From the NCBI RefSeq assembly GCF_024713975.1, contig NC_091094.1:21352501-21416500 (forward strand): 64,000 bases of DNA. The letters run 5' to 3'. Numbering within the stretch: position 1 is the first letter of the stretch; every line of letters starts with the position of its first letter. Shown one piece after another: positions 24,864 to 38,186 of this stretch. A model generated the notes under the pieces. It worked only from the letters and a program-made list of their open reading frames with translations, searched no databases and was not told where the DNA came from. Position numbers and translations under genes: made by a program. This DNA comes from Paralichthys olivaceus (taxonomy: Eukaryota > Chordata > Actinopteri > Pleuronectiformes > Paralichthyidae).

Positions 24864-25397
24864 CTGTGAAAAAAGATGAGAAACAGACAAGGACTCAGTC
24901 TTGCACTCTGTGATCTTGGTAGGGAGCCCAACACAACAGTATACAGAGCATGTGTGTACAAGCTTGAGTGTGGGAACTTAGCTCCAGGCGGATCTGAGGT
25001 CCACATAAGGAAAGGTCCTGCTGCAGGAAGTATTGCCAACCTTTTTTTACAACTGTTGTCTGAACAATCACAACTGAGACTGAAGGGGCAGCATGAAAAC
25101 TCATGGCTGGTGATAATGTGACATCTACAGCTCCAGACCAGTGTTTATACAACATTTATATTTCCATGACCCATGTCTCAACCAATCATGTTCTCAACCC
25201 AGCCTAGATTTAACTATATTTTTACCTCCTAAAATCACTGATGGATGAACAGTGTGACCTTTGCTACCTCCTTCTTATGTACTAATGTTGTGTTCTTATG
25301 TACTAATACTTCAAACATAGACACACTTTCCATTATGTTACAAACTGTTTCTTCTAATCATTGTTGTGAATACTGTTATTGTGCTGATGTTCTCAGT

Positions 25398-25612
25398 TAC
25401 ACGTGGCATCTCCTGCACTTCTGTCAGTCCTGGGAGAGGGATCCCTCACATGTGGCTCTCTCTGAGGTTTCATTCCCTGTTAATAGGTTATTTAGTCGTT
25501 TTCGTTACTCTGGTTGATGGCTAAGGACAGAGGACGTCGCACCTTGATAAGCCCTATGAGACACATTGAGATGTGTAAATACGGGCTGTACAAATAAAAT
25601 TTGACTGATGAG
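25398..25612 (+). repeat. Teleost interspersed repeat in EOGT intron 1
   Basis: Phrases such as CTCTCTCTGAGGTTTC, CTAAGGACAGAGGACGTCG, AAGCCCTATGAGAC and CAAATAAAATTTGACTGATG match in order the end of a very common fish dispersed repeat that closes with an AATAAAATTGATTGA-type tail. Moderately diverged copy; family name not assigned. Confidence 0.65.
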
Positions 25613-26132
25613 TTCAGTAAACTTTGTGTCCCAGTGTTTGTCTCGCTTCAGCCACATGAGGATGTTCTGAGGAGCTGAACAAACTCTTAGGGCATCCTTA
25701 GAAAATCCGAGAGAACGAGTCCCCCGACGTTTTATTCATGTGTTTTGTTCTCCATGTGAATACAGAGGAAGACGTGTACTTTATTTTAGCTAGCTAATTA
25801 GCTTCTACTGTGTTCTGAGCTAGCTTGGAGCAAGTTAGTTGAAGTTAACATTGTACGCGGTGAGTGAGAGGACACACTAATGTTCAACTGAGTATATGAG
25901 GGCGGAATAACGCATTACTCACTATTTTCTCTTTCAAAGCGTGTACGTGGATGGAAACGAGCTTAATTCGATGCTAATGTGTGAGAAACTCGTGTGTTTG
26001 CTAACGTGTCGCGTCGGTTCTTCACAAAACCGACGCGAAGCAAAATAATTGGACGAAGAAACAACATTCGACATGTTCCCTGGTTAGAAGTTAAAAGTGT
26101 CTGCTGTCGGTGTGAGTGAGGGACATGTTACC

Positions 26133-26260
26133 TAAGCACACAGCCTCCTCCTCCCTCTCTTCCTCCTCCTCCTCCTCTTCCTCCTGCTGCTGCTTCTCTC
26201 CTCACTGAAGCGTCTGTGGTGCCGGTGGTCGCCATGACACCGGAAACCTTATACCGGCCT
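26133..26260 (-). promoter_or_regulatory. EOGT leader exon 1 with upstream ORF, and core promoter
   Basis: A donor (AG then GTAACA) at 26131-26132 would join this leader to the acceptor at 24864. An ATG at 26235 in a strong context (G at -3, G at +4) opens a Gly/Arg-rich frame over a GGA-repeat segment. After the predicted splice the frame reads R-G-L-stop, for 37 codons, ending about 39 bases before the EOGT ATG. The leader lies in a CpG-richer block (about 25700-26290), typical of a housekeeping promoter. The transcription start is not determined. Confidence 0.45.
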
Positions 26261-26289
26261 GCAGTGTGCAGACCCGCCCACCGAGAGGC

Positions 26290-27455
26290 GCTGTCTACCA
26301 CACTGTTCTCTGCAGACCGCAGTGAATCCTCAGCACTTCTTCTAATGATAACTTTATAAATAAATGTTTCACTTAGAAACAAAGCTGGAGAACACGAGAC
26401 CAAACCATTCAAATGTAGAAGCACACCATTAAACAGTTCAACATCTCAGAATCTGATCAAATGTGATGGATCAAATGTCTCTGTAAGATACACACCCAGT
26501 CCTCAAATATAAAATGTAAAACAAAATGTGTGCACGTCTTGTAATGATATTTTCAACATTTCTACAATCATTTAGAACAAACAAGACACCTCCTTCAGTC
26601 CGTCCATGAGTTTTCATTAAATAACCCCATCAGTCCTCTCTATAGTCTTTGTCTCTATGATACACTTCTGAACAATGTTAATTTCTCTTCTCGTTTTTTC
26701 TTCCAGCTGTGTTGTACTTAATAATTTTTTCCAAGAACTAAGTTTCCTTTACAGCTTCTGTCCATTTTTCTTGACTGGGATGGGACCTTATATCCCATCT
26801 TCTTGTGATTGCTTTCTTAGTAGCTATCAGCAACATTTTTACACCCAACCCTTATTCATATCTTCTTCCTGAAATCAAAATGACCAAGATAAGGAACCAT
26901 GTCACTCATAGGAATGTCATATCCAAGTATCTTCTCTGTTGTCATGGTCACTGTTTTCCAGAACATTGATCATTTGTGGAATTTCCAAGATATATGTCAG
27001 TGATCTGTGTCTGTTGCTCCTCTCTCTCCAGCATGGTACATTTGTTTTTGACAATTACTCGTGACCTTTGTAGTGATTACGAAATGTTTTTCTGAGATAA
27101 TTTTCTCCTTATCCACAAACTGGTGGACTTCTGATGTGTTGACCACATGTCGAGCCAATCATCTGAAATGTTTGTGGTTAACTCTAATTCCCACTTTTTA
27201 AAAATATATTTAATCAAATGTTTGACTGAATATAAACTAAACACAAAATGTAAATGTGAATGAAATTTGTATTTATAACACTTTATATGGCTGTGAGTAC
27301 AAATATTGGTAGAGATAATAAATACTATATGGACTTTTGCATGACATTGTGATTATGTAGTATTTGCTGTGAATACAATGAAAACACTGTCTTTCAATGT
27401 CTGATTTAACACAATTTAAATAAAGAACAGTTACCTTTCGACGCCCAAATAAATG
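26290..27455. other. Intergenic gap between EOGT and TMF1
   Basis: About 1.2 kb with no gene seen, AT-rich. The left end is the upstream side of the EOGT promoter and the right end is the probable TMF1 3' terminus. Confidence 0.6.
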
Positions 27456-27461
27456 TTTATT
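27456..27461 (-). terminator. Candidate TMF1 polyadenylation signal
   Basis: AATAAA on the minus strand about 490 bases past the TMF1 stop (27954). Chosen by motif and distance only. Confidence 0.35.
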
Positions 27462-27953
27462 CATTTACATATTTATATAATTTAAAATCCACTTTCCAGG
27501 ATTTGGATCACAGAATACACTCAGGTCTAAACCACATTTGTGATTTGTAAGGAGTTGAGAACACAAACTCTGTACAAATGTTCATACACTACTCAAACCC
27601 TTCAGATTATCCCTCCAGAAATAAAGTATGGTTTTGTGTAGTGCAAATATAACAGTCCCATCTCCTGCAGCTATAAACTGTCTATAAAATACTATGTCAA
27701 AGGTTCAATCATGTGAAATTTATGTCTAAAGCAAAGTTTTTTTCAGCTCCCTCATATTTCAAATGGATACCTGAATCATAAACTGGGGCTATCCTTCATA
27801 CTGATTCTGTAATAATGCAATGTATGTTATGAACAATCCCAACACCCCACTTAAATATGATCATTATTTAAAATAAAATAAGAGATAAAGATTAAATTTC
27901 TTTCAACAAAGATTAAACTTAAAGACTCAGAAGTCCCAGTACGGTCAAGTAGT

Positions 27954-29721
27954 CTATTTCTGGTTCTTCAGCAGTTCATCAATCTGGGTCTTGTACATAT
28001 TCTTCACATCTTCAAGATCCAGTCTCAGCTCCTCCGCCTCTTCAGCCTTTTCTCCGTACATCTGCAGGATGGTGTTGTGCCTCTGCTCCAGATCCTGAAA
28101 TGCAGCGCCACACAAATGATGAGAAAGAACCTTTTGTTCATTGAGGATTAACCTTTTCTGGTCTCTGAGACTATTCTCAAGATTTACAGTGCCCACCTTG
28201 AGCTGAACTTTGAACTTGGGGATCTCCTTCACCTTCTCATCCATCTCATCGTTTTGATTGGTGAGTCGAACCAGCTCTTCTGACATTACGGAGCGACTCC
28301 TCTCCAGACTAGAGATTTCAAGCTTCAACAGCAGAAGGAAAGAACAAGGTTTGTAAAAACTAGTGACAACTTTAGAGTGCAGGAGTTTCTTTTTGACAGA
28401 CAATTTTGCACAATAAAATGCATTTTTTAAAATAATATCAAAACATAGTAAATTTATTGAGCCCTCTATTCACAGATCAGGTAGTGGTGACATAGACAAA
28501 CCATTAAAATTATAAATTAAGTTCTAAGTAGCTTTATGCAGATTTATTCTGAATTGCTACCTGTAGCTGTGCGATCTCTCCTTCTCTCAGTTTGAGCTGA
28601 GACTGGAGGTTCTCTATGATGCTGGAGCCTCCCGACAGCCTGGCGGCCTCATACAGGTTGGTTCCGCTCATGGACACAGACATGGCCATGGTGCTTAATG
28701 AGAGGTCTGAACAGTCGTCCTGTGTGAGAATACAACAAAGTATAAAACCAATCAAGCCACACTAATCCAAGCATGTACAAACTAATCTTCATTTCTAGAG
28801 TTTAATATTTGTTCTCAGTAAATACCTGGGAAAGAAGAGACGTGTGCAGAACAGCGTTGTCTGCCCCACTGATGGAGCTGGAGCGGGACAGGGAGGGTGT
28901 GGAGGATGCAGGGGGCTCTCCGACAGAGTGGGTCATAGCTTTCCGCTCCTGAAAGGAAATAATTTTACAACCGATCAAGAGCAAAACTAAAACATATCCG
29001 TGGTTGAAATGGAGAAATGCTCATTAAATGCAACAGATTTGATGATAATATCAAAAATCCTCCTGAACCTTTTCCTTGAGTGCCTCTTGAGCCAAGTAGT
29101 ATTTCTTCTTCTCTTGCTCCACCTTCATCTTCTCCATTTCTAGCTGATTGGTCAGCAGCAGCTGGAAGAAGAAATGTGCACATGAAGAAGCTGTTTCATA
29201 GACAATGACAACAGGGATAGGAGAGAGCATGATGGTACCTTTTCCTTCTTGGTCTCTTCCAGCATTCGACTGTGTTCTCCTTGCAGATTTTCCAATTCAA
29301 CATGCTCCCTGCGTGGACAAAACAAGCAAGAAGTCACTACAAGCAATTAACAGTATTTAAGACGGTGGAATATGTCTCTGGTGGATTTATTGTCAAATAA
29401 AACAGCAAGAAATAAACAGACCAGAGTTTTTCCATTGAAGCAGAGATAGGGTTGTGCAATACTCATTTTCTCTCTTTGTGTCACATAATGCCTGCACAGC
29501 GCAAGAGATATTATAAAAGATTCAAACCAGCCAGGGGTCAAACCTAGAATCTTCTGATCTGTAGTCAGATGCATTATCCATTGCGCCACAAAAGTGTGTA
29601 GTCAAAAAACCCAACTCCAACATTCTGGATCTGTCCTAATTACTATGGCACCACCTAACCTTTTTGTGTGAAGCTAAGACTGCCCTAAACCGCTTCCAGT
29701 GGCAAATCTTTCATCTTAGTG

Positions 29722-29782
<61 letters not shown>

Positions 29783-32700
29783 GGTATCATTGCCTTCTCT
29801 GACCCTATCCTCTGGGCTGGTCCTCATAATGTGTTGGGCCACTGTCACCTGGCTCTCTCCCTGGATCTGACCCTTGCACCACTCTCATTGACCCTGAACA
29901 GTCTATCTACAAGAGAAATAATAATAACTTCACAGTTCAACACAACAACAAGACTAATGTCTTAAGTCTTAATATGAGAAATCATAACTTGGAGATGAAA
30001 ACTAACAAACTTACTTGAGAGTCTATGCCTCTGTCTGACTGTCCCTGTCTGTCTGTGCTCAGATGCTCTCTCTGAATTGCCTTTGCCTGATAACACATTT
30101 GCGAAAAACATTTAAATAAGCACTGTATTACTTTCTTATATAAACTTGTATTTGATATCACTGGGATCCTCCTTCTGTTTCCACATGACTGACATTAGTC
30201 TAAAACCTCCGGTCAGTGCTGATTGTTACAAAACAGGTGTAATGGAGACACTACATTTCATATACATGTGCAACCACTGATATAAAACGATTTGCTTAGA
30301 TGAAAATCCTTGTAATATATACAAATGTTTCAAGATTTCTAGAATCTATGAGAAAAGGACACAGCAGATTAAAAACTACTTGAAGGAGAATTCTGTGAAA
30401 AAAGGACAAAACTGCTATTTGTATTTTTGTTACAGGCTCAGGTTAAGAATGCCGTGGTGGGGCGACCCTGGGCCACTTCAAGCAGCAACAATATCAATGC
30501 ATTAGCCTATAATGTGTAGCTGGATGATATACGGCAAGCATATATTGAGCCAGCTCCACCGGATCTTTTAAAATCTTCAGAAAATGACACAAACACATAC
30601 AAAGTGATCAATTCCTTCTGCTCTGTGGACGGCTCCACAGGAAACATTTCAGCATATACACCATGCAAGCTACACAAAGCCACAAAACACAGACAGTAAT
30701 ACGGACCACAAGCATCTTCTGATGAATGTTGATCAGTAATAAACAGGAGATAAAGCAGTAATCACTCTGTTGATCTTGATAAAATGTTAAAAGATGCAGT
30801 AACTCATTATGGCTTAGTAAAATGTCATGTACACTTGTAATCAAGTTATTCCAAAACAAACTATAGAAACACATCAAGTAGTCAATAAATGTACTATTCT
30901 GTAAAATAGCCAACGAATGTGTGTGGACTGACTCAGCTTTAAGGACTTTAGATGGATATTTAACAGACCCTATTATGTGAATTGTCGGATTTACCTGAGT
31001 TATTCCTTTATTTTGAAACCTTATCAGTATATGAACAAAACAAAAACCCTGGGCATTGGTCACTCGTGTGTGTTATGTCGCACCACAACATTCAGCACGA
31101 GTGTGGTATTTATGGATTATCTGGAAAATATCTGGAAAAAATTGTTTATCACAATGTTGATGCTCTTACTCCTCCACACATTGTATACAATTACTGCAAG
31201 CATTAAAGCTCCTGCCAACAAAATTACATTAACATCATGATTTAAGCTGCAATATTTAGATTTACATGTGACTAAAACACATTGACATGCACGTGACACT
31301 GAACCCATCTATCCCACACCCTACTATCACAGACAGAAATACATCAAGAACATAAAGTATGTGTTGGTGACCAGTTGATGTAAGTACATCATCACTTTAC
31401 TCTGTAAAAGTTGTAATCTATTACCTGCTGCTTTCATCTTCCAGTTTCTCTCTCTTGTTCTTCTCAGCATCCAGTTGTGCTAGGAAGCGGGCTTTCTCCT
31501 GGCGGAGCAAGGAATTCTGGGACTCCAGAGAGGTCAGCTGGGACTTGATGGTCAACAGATCCTCCGTTGCTGAACGCTCCTTCTCCACGGCAACAGCCAG
31601 CTGTGCCTGAGCATCGGCTGTTAAAAGTAAAGAGATACAGTTTTAGCTCACTCTGCACAATACAGTGTTTTGGACTCTTTTACATACACAGATAAACTCC
31701 AGCATTTTACCTAGTCTATCAGAAATGTTCTTCTCTAGCTTTTCCCAAGATGCTGTTTGTCCGCCCAATGAGGCCTGTAGGTTCTCAATCTGTCGTAGAA
31801 GGGGCCGTGTTGCCGAGGTAACACTCTGACTGAGCTCCTGGTTCCTAGTCTCTGCCTCCTGGAGCCTCTGTGGACGATGACAAGAAAAATAATATGACGT
31901 ACATTAAACAAACCCTGCTCTTACGCAATTACCTTGCTTGCCTGTCCACCTTCTATCAGGCATATGTTACCTGTTGAAGCTCACTGATCTCCTCCCTCAA
32001 ATAATCTTCCTTCCTCGCCTGCTGCTGCTCCGCCCTTTGCAGAGCCATCCTCAGGTCAGCCACCTGTGCACAACATTAAAAAGAGTGGATGAAGAAATGA
32101 CCAGTTAAACTTGGCAGTGAGGAAGTGACTGTCTTTGATTGTGTAAATGAAAGAAATGATAGATATGATCAAAGAGAAAAAGTAATAACTGAGAGCTATG
32201 TTCACAATTCTGTCTAATGTACCTCCAAAACAATGATCATTATATTCTGTAAAGATAATGATTATTGTCCTGGTGGTATCACACCCATAGTAATTGTGTG
32301 AATTTAAGCAGAGGAAGCTTCACAGTGAGTCCAGTGAAAGAATAAATCAACATCAACAATGGATGCCTGTGGCTTTAATAGATCCAGCACCACCTCAAAA
32401 CAATCTGTTTCAAATTAAAGCTGCACAACTGACTCACATTTGAGGATAAAGATTTATGGAGTCTTAACCACAGAATACTCTACATGTTGCATGAACTTAT
32501 TTAGTATGACCTGGGTCCCTCACAGCTGCAAACCAATAAGTCTGATAAGCCTTCAACACCTGCAAAAAAACATTTCTACAGCTTGAGGAGGTTATTACCT
32601 GGTTGGCCAGGGCCTCCTGTTGCATCCTGGCCTCCTCCTGGGCTTTCACAAGAGCCACACTCAGCTGCTCCTTAGCCTGCGTGTCCCTGCTTAGAGCTGC

Positions 32701-35700
32701 TTCTTCAGCCACACTGGCTCTGCTGGCATTGGCCTTGTGGAGTTCTGCAAGCTCCCTGACAACAGACGATGAAGAAGATCATTAACATCATGACCCCTTT
32801 TACAGAGAGTATCAGAACAGTGATTTTTTTTTTCTTTGTTGCTTTGACTCTGTACTCCAGCACATAGGATATGAAATGAAACATTGACTCTAGGGTATTT
32901 ATACACAGTATTATTTGATTTACAAATTAAAATGGCTACAGTTCCTACACTGTTCACATAATGTAGATGTAGTCTGTCAACATTGACACTACCTTTACAG
33001 TATTACAGAGTATTGTTTTAAAAGCAGGGCATGGCAGTGTTTACTTATAACAGTTGTCCAGAGCAGCCTGTACGCTTCGGTTTTTTTCCTGCAACTCATC
33101 AGAGTCTGACTGCAGCCTGCTCAGCTCCTTCTCCTGACGCTCAACCAAAGAATTCAGCTTCTTGATGTTTTCCCTGTGCTGCTTCTCCACCTCCTCCTTC
33201 CCTTCTAGAACCTACACACAGAATGGTGGTAACAAACACATTATCTCATCATGACATCAGTAACCAGGGAGCAACAGCTGAGTCAATAAATCATTTTGAA
33301 AACAAGTTCATATGATGAAAGACAAAGAGAAACCAGAGGTAAACAAATAAAAAAGCACAGATACACAACATTGAAATGCAATTGTTCTTCAGCTTTCATG
33401 AACTATAAATATGACATTGCTAGGGAACAAGGTGTTTTATTGTGTATTCACAAACAATGTATTGCTCTGGGATATTATTAAGTTGTTGTGTCGGGTTTTT
33501 CCACTTATGCTTGATACAATATAAAAGCCTGAACCAAAAATGACTTGATCCAGTTTACTACAGTCATCACAGTGTTAGATCAACAGGTTTAACATGTTGT
33601 TGCTATGAGTGGTGGAGGCAATAACACTGTTCTGAGGTATTTTGGCTTCAGTTCACAAACAATATCTATTAGTGATTCTATTGGCTCACCTCAAAGAGAG
33701 TAGCATAAGAAACACCTTGAAACACAAGTTTAACAAATGATCAATGCGTCCTCAAAGACAATTCAGTCTGAATGTGACCGTTTCAGAAACTAGACTGACT
33801 TCTGACCTGCTGGAGCTGCCTGAGCTCTTCCTCCTGCTCCTTGATTTTCTTCTGGTGCTTGATGATCTTTGTGTCGCTCTCCTTCTCCTTCACACGCAGC
33901 TTCTTGATGATGTTACTGTGCTGCAGCTGCTGCTTGGACAACTTTTCACCTAAAAGTGAAACAAATAAATACATACTTACAGAAACTCAAATACAGGTGC
34001 GGAGACAATACCCACCACATCTCAGTTGTTTTAGGGTATAAAGTCACCAGTGAGGTATAAAGTCAGAAACTTTTCTTTAAATCAACCATTTATTCCAGAA
34101 ATAGCTGGTAACACAACAATATTGATGTATGCAGGAGCCCCAGTAAATAATTTCCCTCATTTAGAGCTTATTACACAATTTCAACCACTTTGCAAAGACA
34201 AAGCTAAGAAATGTAGTGTCCCGTAGTTACCAAGTAAAAAATATAAATTCCTCATGTGCTACATGACCCACGTTGGATTCTATAAAAGCAGCAGCAGTAT
34301 TATTAAAGACCTAATCAACACTTGGCTTTACATTAACATGTTCTGTTGACTGTGCAGCCTGTTTTGAATAGACAGGTAGTGAGTTGGTGATGGTGGTAAA
34401 TAATTGGTTTATTCTTTAAACATGTCTTACCCTCTTCCAGCAGACCTCTGATCTGCTCCTCCTTCTCCCTGATAATCTCTATTGTGTCACTGGAGTTCAG
34501 CCTCATAGAAAGTTCTTCTCGCAAGCCCTTTATCTCCTGTAGCACAGATAAATATCTTTGATACAGAAACTACAGCGACAATTGTGATCTTGTTTCTGAG
34601 AGTTAAAAACGTTACATGGGTGTAAAAGAAAAGATAACAAAAAATGTTTTTGTGAGTCTCAGAGAAGTTTTGTTTATTTAGTGGGAGAAGAAGAAAGTTG
34701 GGTCTGATGTCAAATATGTGAGTTACCTTCTTGGCTATATCTCTCTCTTTGCAGGCCAGCTGAGCCTTCCTCTCAGCATCTGCGATGCGCTGAGTGAACT
34801 CATCCTTTAGAGACTGTACAGTGGAGCTTTCCTCCTTGAGGCTTATCACTTCACTGGGAGACGAACAGACTCATTAGTGAAAGAGCTCATTGTTGAAATC
34901 TATTCAGCCTCAAGTTCAAGACAGTCAGCACAGGTAGATTATTCACAGCCAGATCACTTAACATCTCAGCAGTATTTCTCAGATGTAGGTTTAATAAATA
35001 CTGAAGTAAATAAAGGGAGAGAAATAATGACTATTTAAAGCTTTCCAGAAGCTTTGCCATGTCTTTTGAAAATGCCTTATCATGATTATTTACAGCGCCT
35101 GTGTGAACCAGGTGTGTGTGTCGTGTACTGACTCTTTGAGATTGTCACAGTCCTCCTCCAGCCTGGCCTTGTCTTTGCTGACTGCCAGCAGCTGAGACTC
35201 TCTCTTCTCGAGACGGCCTGACAGCTCATCAATGACCTAAAACATGTCAACAATATTTTTTTCAGCAGTTGCACAGAAATGCCCAAAAAATATAAACACA
35301 GGAGAGTGGTGTTAAGTTTATAAACACATTTTTAGAAATGCCTTGTTTGCATAGAAAAACTAATTCTATGGCCTGTGGTAAAACAAATGCTAAATCTTTG
35401 GCTAAACGAAAATTCTATGCTGGTTTAAAGATGTTTTTAGTAAACACAACTGCACTAGTCCTACAATGGGATTAACGCTGTTAGACAGAATAAAACAGAA
35501 ATGTGATGTGACACTGTAATAAAGCTGTTCCTTTCTGTTTATCACACAGAGGAATTCAATACAATTCTTGAGTTTCTTCTGTTTTCTGTTACCTTTGGAA
35601 TGTTGCTTCGAGATTATTATCGTTCTAGTGATTCATAATGAATCAATATACAGCTTTGTTTTATATATTGTTTCCGAGCTTTTTAAGGCGTTTACATAGT

Positions 35701-38186
35701 GCTGCAAAAGGATACATACCAAACTAGTTTATAACAACTATCCTTCATATTTGTTTACCAGTGTTGTGACAAAGTAATGCACTGGTGGAGGGGTGTTGTT
35801 GAACAAGTGTATCTGGTGTATTCAGCATGACCCACAGATATATGGACTTTGTAACCTTACATTTTGCAGAATATTATATTTAACCAACTTGTGCCCATAG
35901 AAAAATCCTATACTACTAAGCAAATACAGGCCAAAACACACAAAACATATGTATTATCTGTGCATTAAACATATCTTTAAAACTAATATAACCAAATACA
36001 TATTTCCTAGTGCCATAAGAAGGCACCTGGACTTGCACTTGTTCTTGAAGATGTTTCACTTCATACCCAAAATAGTTCTTCAGTTCTGACATGAAGAGGA
36101 TTTTTGGATAAAATGAAATGTCTTCAAGCAAATAAAGCCAAGTCCAAACACCTTAATACAGCCCTTAGAAATGCCATGACCTGGAAGACTGAGAGTCTTC
36201 ACAGGCAGCTTCATAGTGAGTTGACGTGAGTTGTTACCTTTTGCAGCTCCAGTATCTGAACTGTTGAGACACTTTTCATCTCCTCAGTGATTGGTGGAGT
36301 GATCCGTTTTTCAGCATTGGAGGAGAGCTCTGACAGTGAGAAGTTTGCCTCAGATTCTTGTTCCTGCTCCATTAACTCTTCAGGATGCTCACAATTCACA
36401 GGCGTTGCACTCCGTCCACTCTCCTCCATCTCATCTAGCGACTGCTCCCTCGCCGTTTCGGTGAATCCCTCCTCGTCTTCCTCCTCTCCTGCCTTCTCCA
36501 CCATTCCATCCTCCTGCTTCTGACAAACAGCTGATGACACTGTTAGAGAAGCAGGACCTGCAGTGACAGACGCTAGTGTCCGACTGCTGGGGATGTCATC
36601 ATCTGAGTTGACCTCGCTGACACTCCGGCTATCCAGTGATTGCACACTGAATGAATCGATGCGTTCAAATGCGTCTGAGGAGGAACCGCAGCTCTCTGTG
36701 AGTTTGGGGTAGTCCTCCAGTCGAGGAAAATCTCCACAGGTGGAGGCAGTGAGAAGCTGGAAAGAGCCCTGCATTAAGTGAAGGGCAGCCTTAGCCTCAC
36801 CTGTTTCTTGTCTGGAGCTGGCTGAGCTCTCACTCAACACACTCTCATGATCAAGCACTTCAATGTCACTGGTGGTAGAGGTTCCTGAGGAAAAAGCACT
36901 TACTGGAGGGGACGGGGTATCGTTTTGACGGTCCTCCGCCTTTGAGTCTTTATGCTCCAAGAGTACTTCCTTAGCAGATGGAGGGGGCGAAGGATCAGAC
37001 GGTGTAGAGCTCTTCAGTTCAGAAGTGACAGCAGAAGGTTCAGAGGAGTCAATGGTATCCTGCTCAACCTGGTGTTCTGATGGCAGCTGTAGCTGTTCTG
37101 TTTTTGGATCTAGAGAAACTATTGAACCAATATTTGTTTCTTCACCACTCGAGTTACAGTCAGGGTTACAAGGAAGATCACTGGAAACAGAAACAGGAGA
37201 AACTGGCTGCAAGAGGATAGTGTCTGCATGAGGTGTTTCTGGTGAAGACTCGGACTCCAACGGCTGGCTTTCAGCAACTGTCTGATCCTCATCACTCTCA
37301 TCAGCAGGTGTTGACTCCTGACTCTCAACGTCTTTCAGGATCACAGCCCCTTTCTTTTTCTTTCCCTTCACTTGACGGCGCCTTTGGGACTTAGCAGGAG
37401 CGACAGACACAACCTGGGTTTGGGGGGCACCTTGTTCATCTACAGGTAACAGAAAGGCACTGAAAAAGTTTTCGGATTCATCCACAACTGTGCGGGTGAC
37501 AGGCGTAGTGATGGCCTCAGAGGAGGGAGGTGGAGTGGTGGTCTTCTCTTCAGGGGATGCTTCCCACTGCGTCATCCCCCATCCTCCACTTGATGACAGC
37601 TTTCCAGTCAAGGTAACATCTTGGAAAAACAGATGATATTTTTAATCCAACATTTTTATATGGAAAACAGGGGCGGGGCTAGGGGCGGGGCTATGGGCAC
37701 TGGCTGCTGTTGAAATCTGATTGTTCCTGTAGTGTCCCAGTCCTTTAAGTAGTCTTTTTTTTAATAATACTCTTGTCACTGACAAATAATACTGACAATA
37801 AATGTGACAATTTGTAAGAACTTCTGAAGTACACAACGTGCTAGAACAATGTAGCTTTACTCAGAGCTATAGAACTAAACAAGGAATGATTTAAATGTGC
37901 CCCTTACTGAATCAGGTGGTGTACATGCATGTTGAACATAGAATATGGCCCCTCTGTGTTAATTGTGGCCCCTGATTTAGAACAATCCTAGATCCAGCAC
38001 TGTGTACAGAGGAAACATTAGCTGTTTCCACCATAAACAACATTACTTACCATCATAGGGCATCACAGTCATGTCACCCCATTGGTCCTCTTCTTTAATG
38101 TCCAGAACACGGTCGATGGACTTCTGAGCTGTTGTTAAAGCCTGTTTGGCGAAGCTGGACAGGTGAGATGCGTTGAACCAGCTCAT
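27954..38186 (-). CDS. tmf1: TMF1, TATA element modulatory factor / Golgi coiled-coil protein (17 coding exons)
   Basis: Golgi-associated coiled-coil protein (ARA160) that binds Rab6 through its C-terminal region; also reported as a TATA-element and androgen-receptor binder. Coding exons in transcript order: 38051-38186, 36238-37619, 35133-35236, 34727-34853, 34431-34536, 33807-33949, 33045-33211, 32599-32755, 31971-32063, 31711-31867, 31425-31617, 29239-29308, 29069-29161, 28826-28948, 28561-28719, 28197-28322, 27954-28094. Phases close exactly: 3477 bases, 1158 residues. The N-terminus MSWFNASHLSSFAKQALTTA is the family start. One 1382-base exon encodes about 460 acidic, Ser/Pro-rich, probably disordered residues with a basic patch (KSQRRRQVKGKKKKG). 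From about residue 495 on it is nearly continuous heptad-type coiled coil, including the block EKLSKQQLQHSNIIKKLR. A Ser-rich linker (LSRSSSISGAD) precedes the conserved C-terminal coiled coil SIIENLQSQLKLREGEI, ending DVKNMYKTQIDELLKNQK. It is longer than human (1093, from memory), mainly in the disordered part. Confidence 0.97.
29523..29595 (-). pseudogene. Decayed tRNA-Arg(ACG)-like pseudogene
   Basis: Lies in the TMF1 intron between exons 11 and 12, on the minus strand. It aligns with the intact tRNA-Arg at 22684 through the D, anticodon and T arms, but the acceptor stem is broken (TTTTGTGG against GGGCCAGTGG) and the anticodon would read ACA. Most differences are CpG to TpG or CpA changes: ACGCG to ATGCA, TACGG to TACAG, GGTTCGA to GGTTTGA and GGCTCG to GGTTTG. 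The B box is therefore spoiled. Confidence 0.85.
29727..29776. repeat. (TA)n microsatellite in TMF1 intron
   Basis: About 50 bases of TA repeat in the 2.1-kb intron between exons 11 and 12. The rest of that intron (29780-31420) shows nothing recognisable. Confidence 0.95.
37672..37693 (-). promoter_or_regulatory. Two tandem GC boxes in TMF1 intron 1
   Basis: Two copies of GGGGCGGGGCTA stand side by side in an otherwise AT-rich intron. GGGGCGGGGC is a strong Sp1/KLF site. They lie about 500 bases downstream of the ATG, so they could be an intronic promoter element or a simple duplication. Confidence 0.4.

Noticed and set aside
36211..37611. Treating the 466-codon frame as a complete single-exon gene starting at its first Met
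   Set aside because: It is TMF1 exon 2: the frame extends upstream of that Met to an acceptor at 37620-37621, joins the MSWFNASHLSSF exon in phase, and leaves through a donor at 36237.
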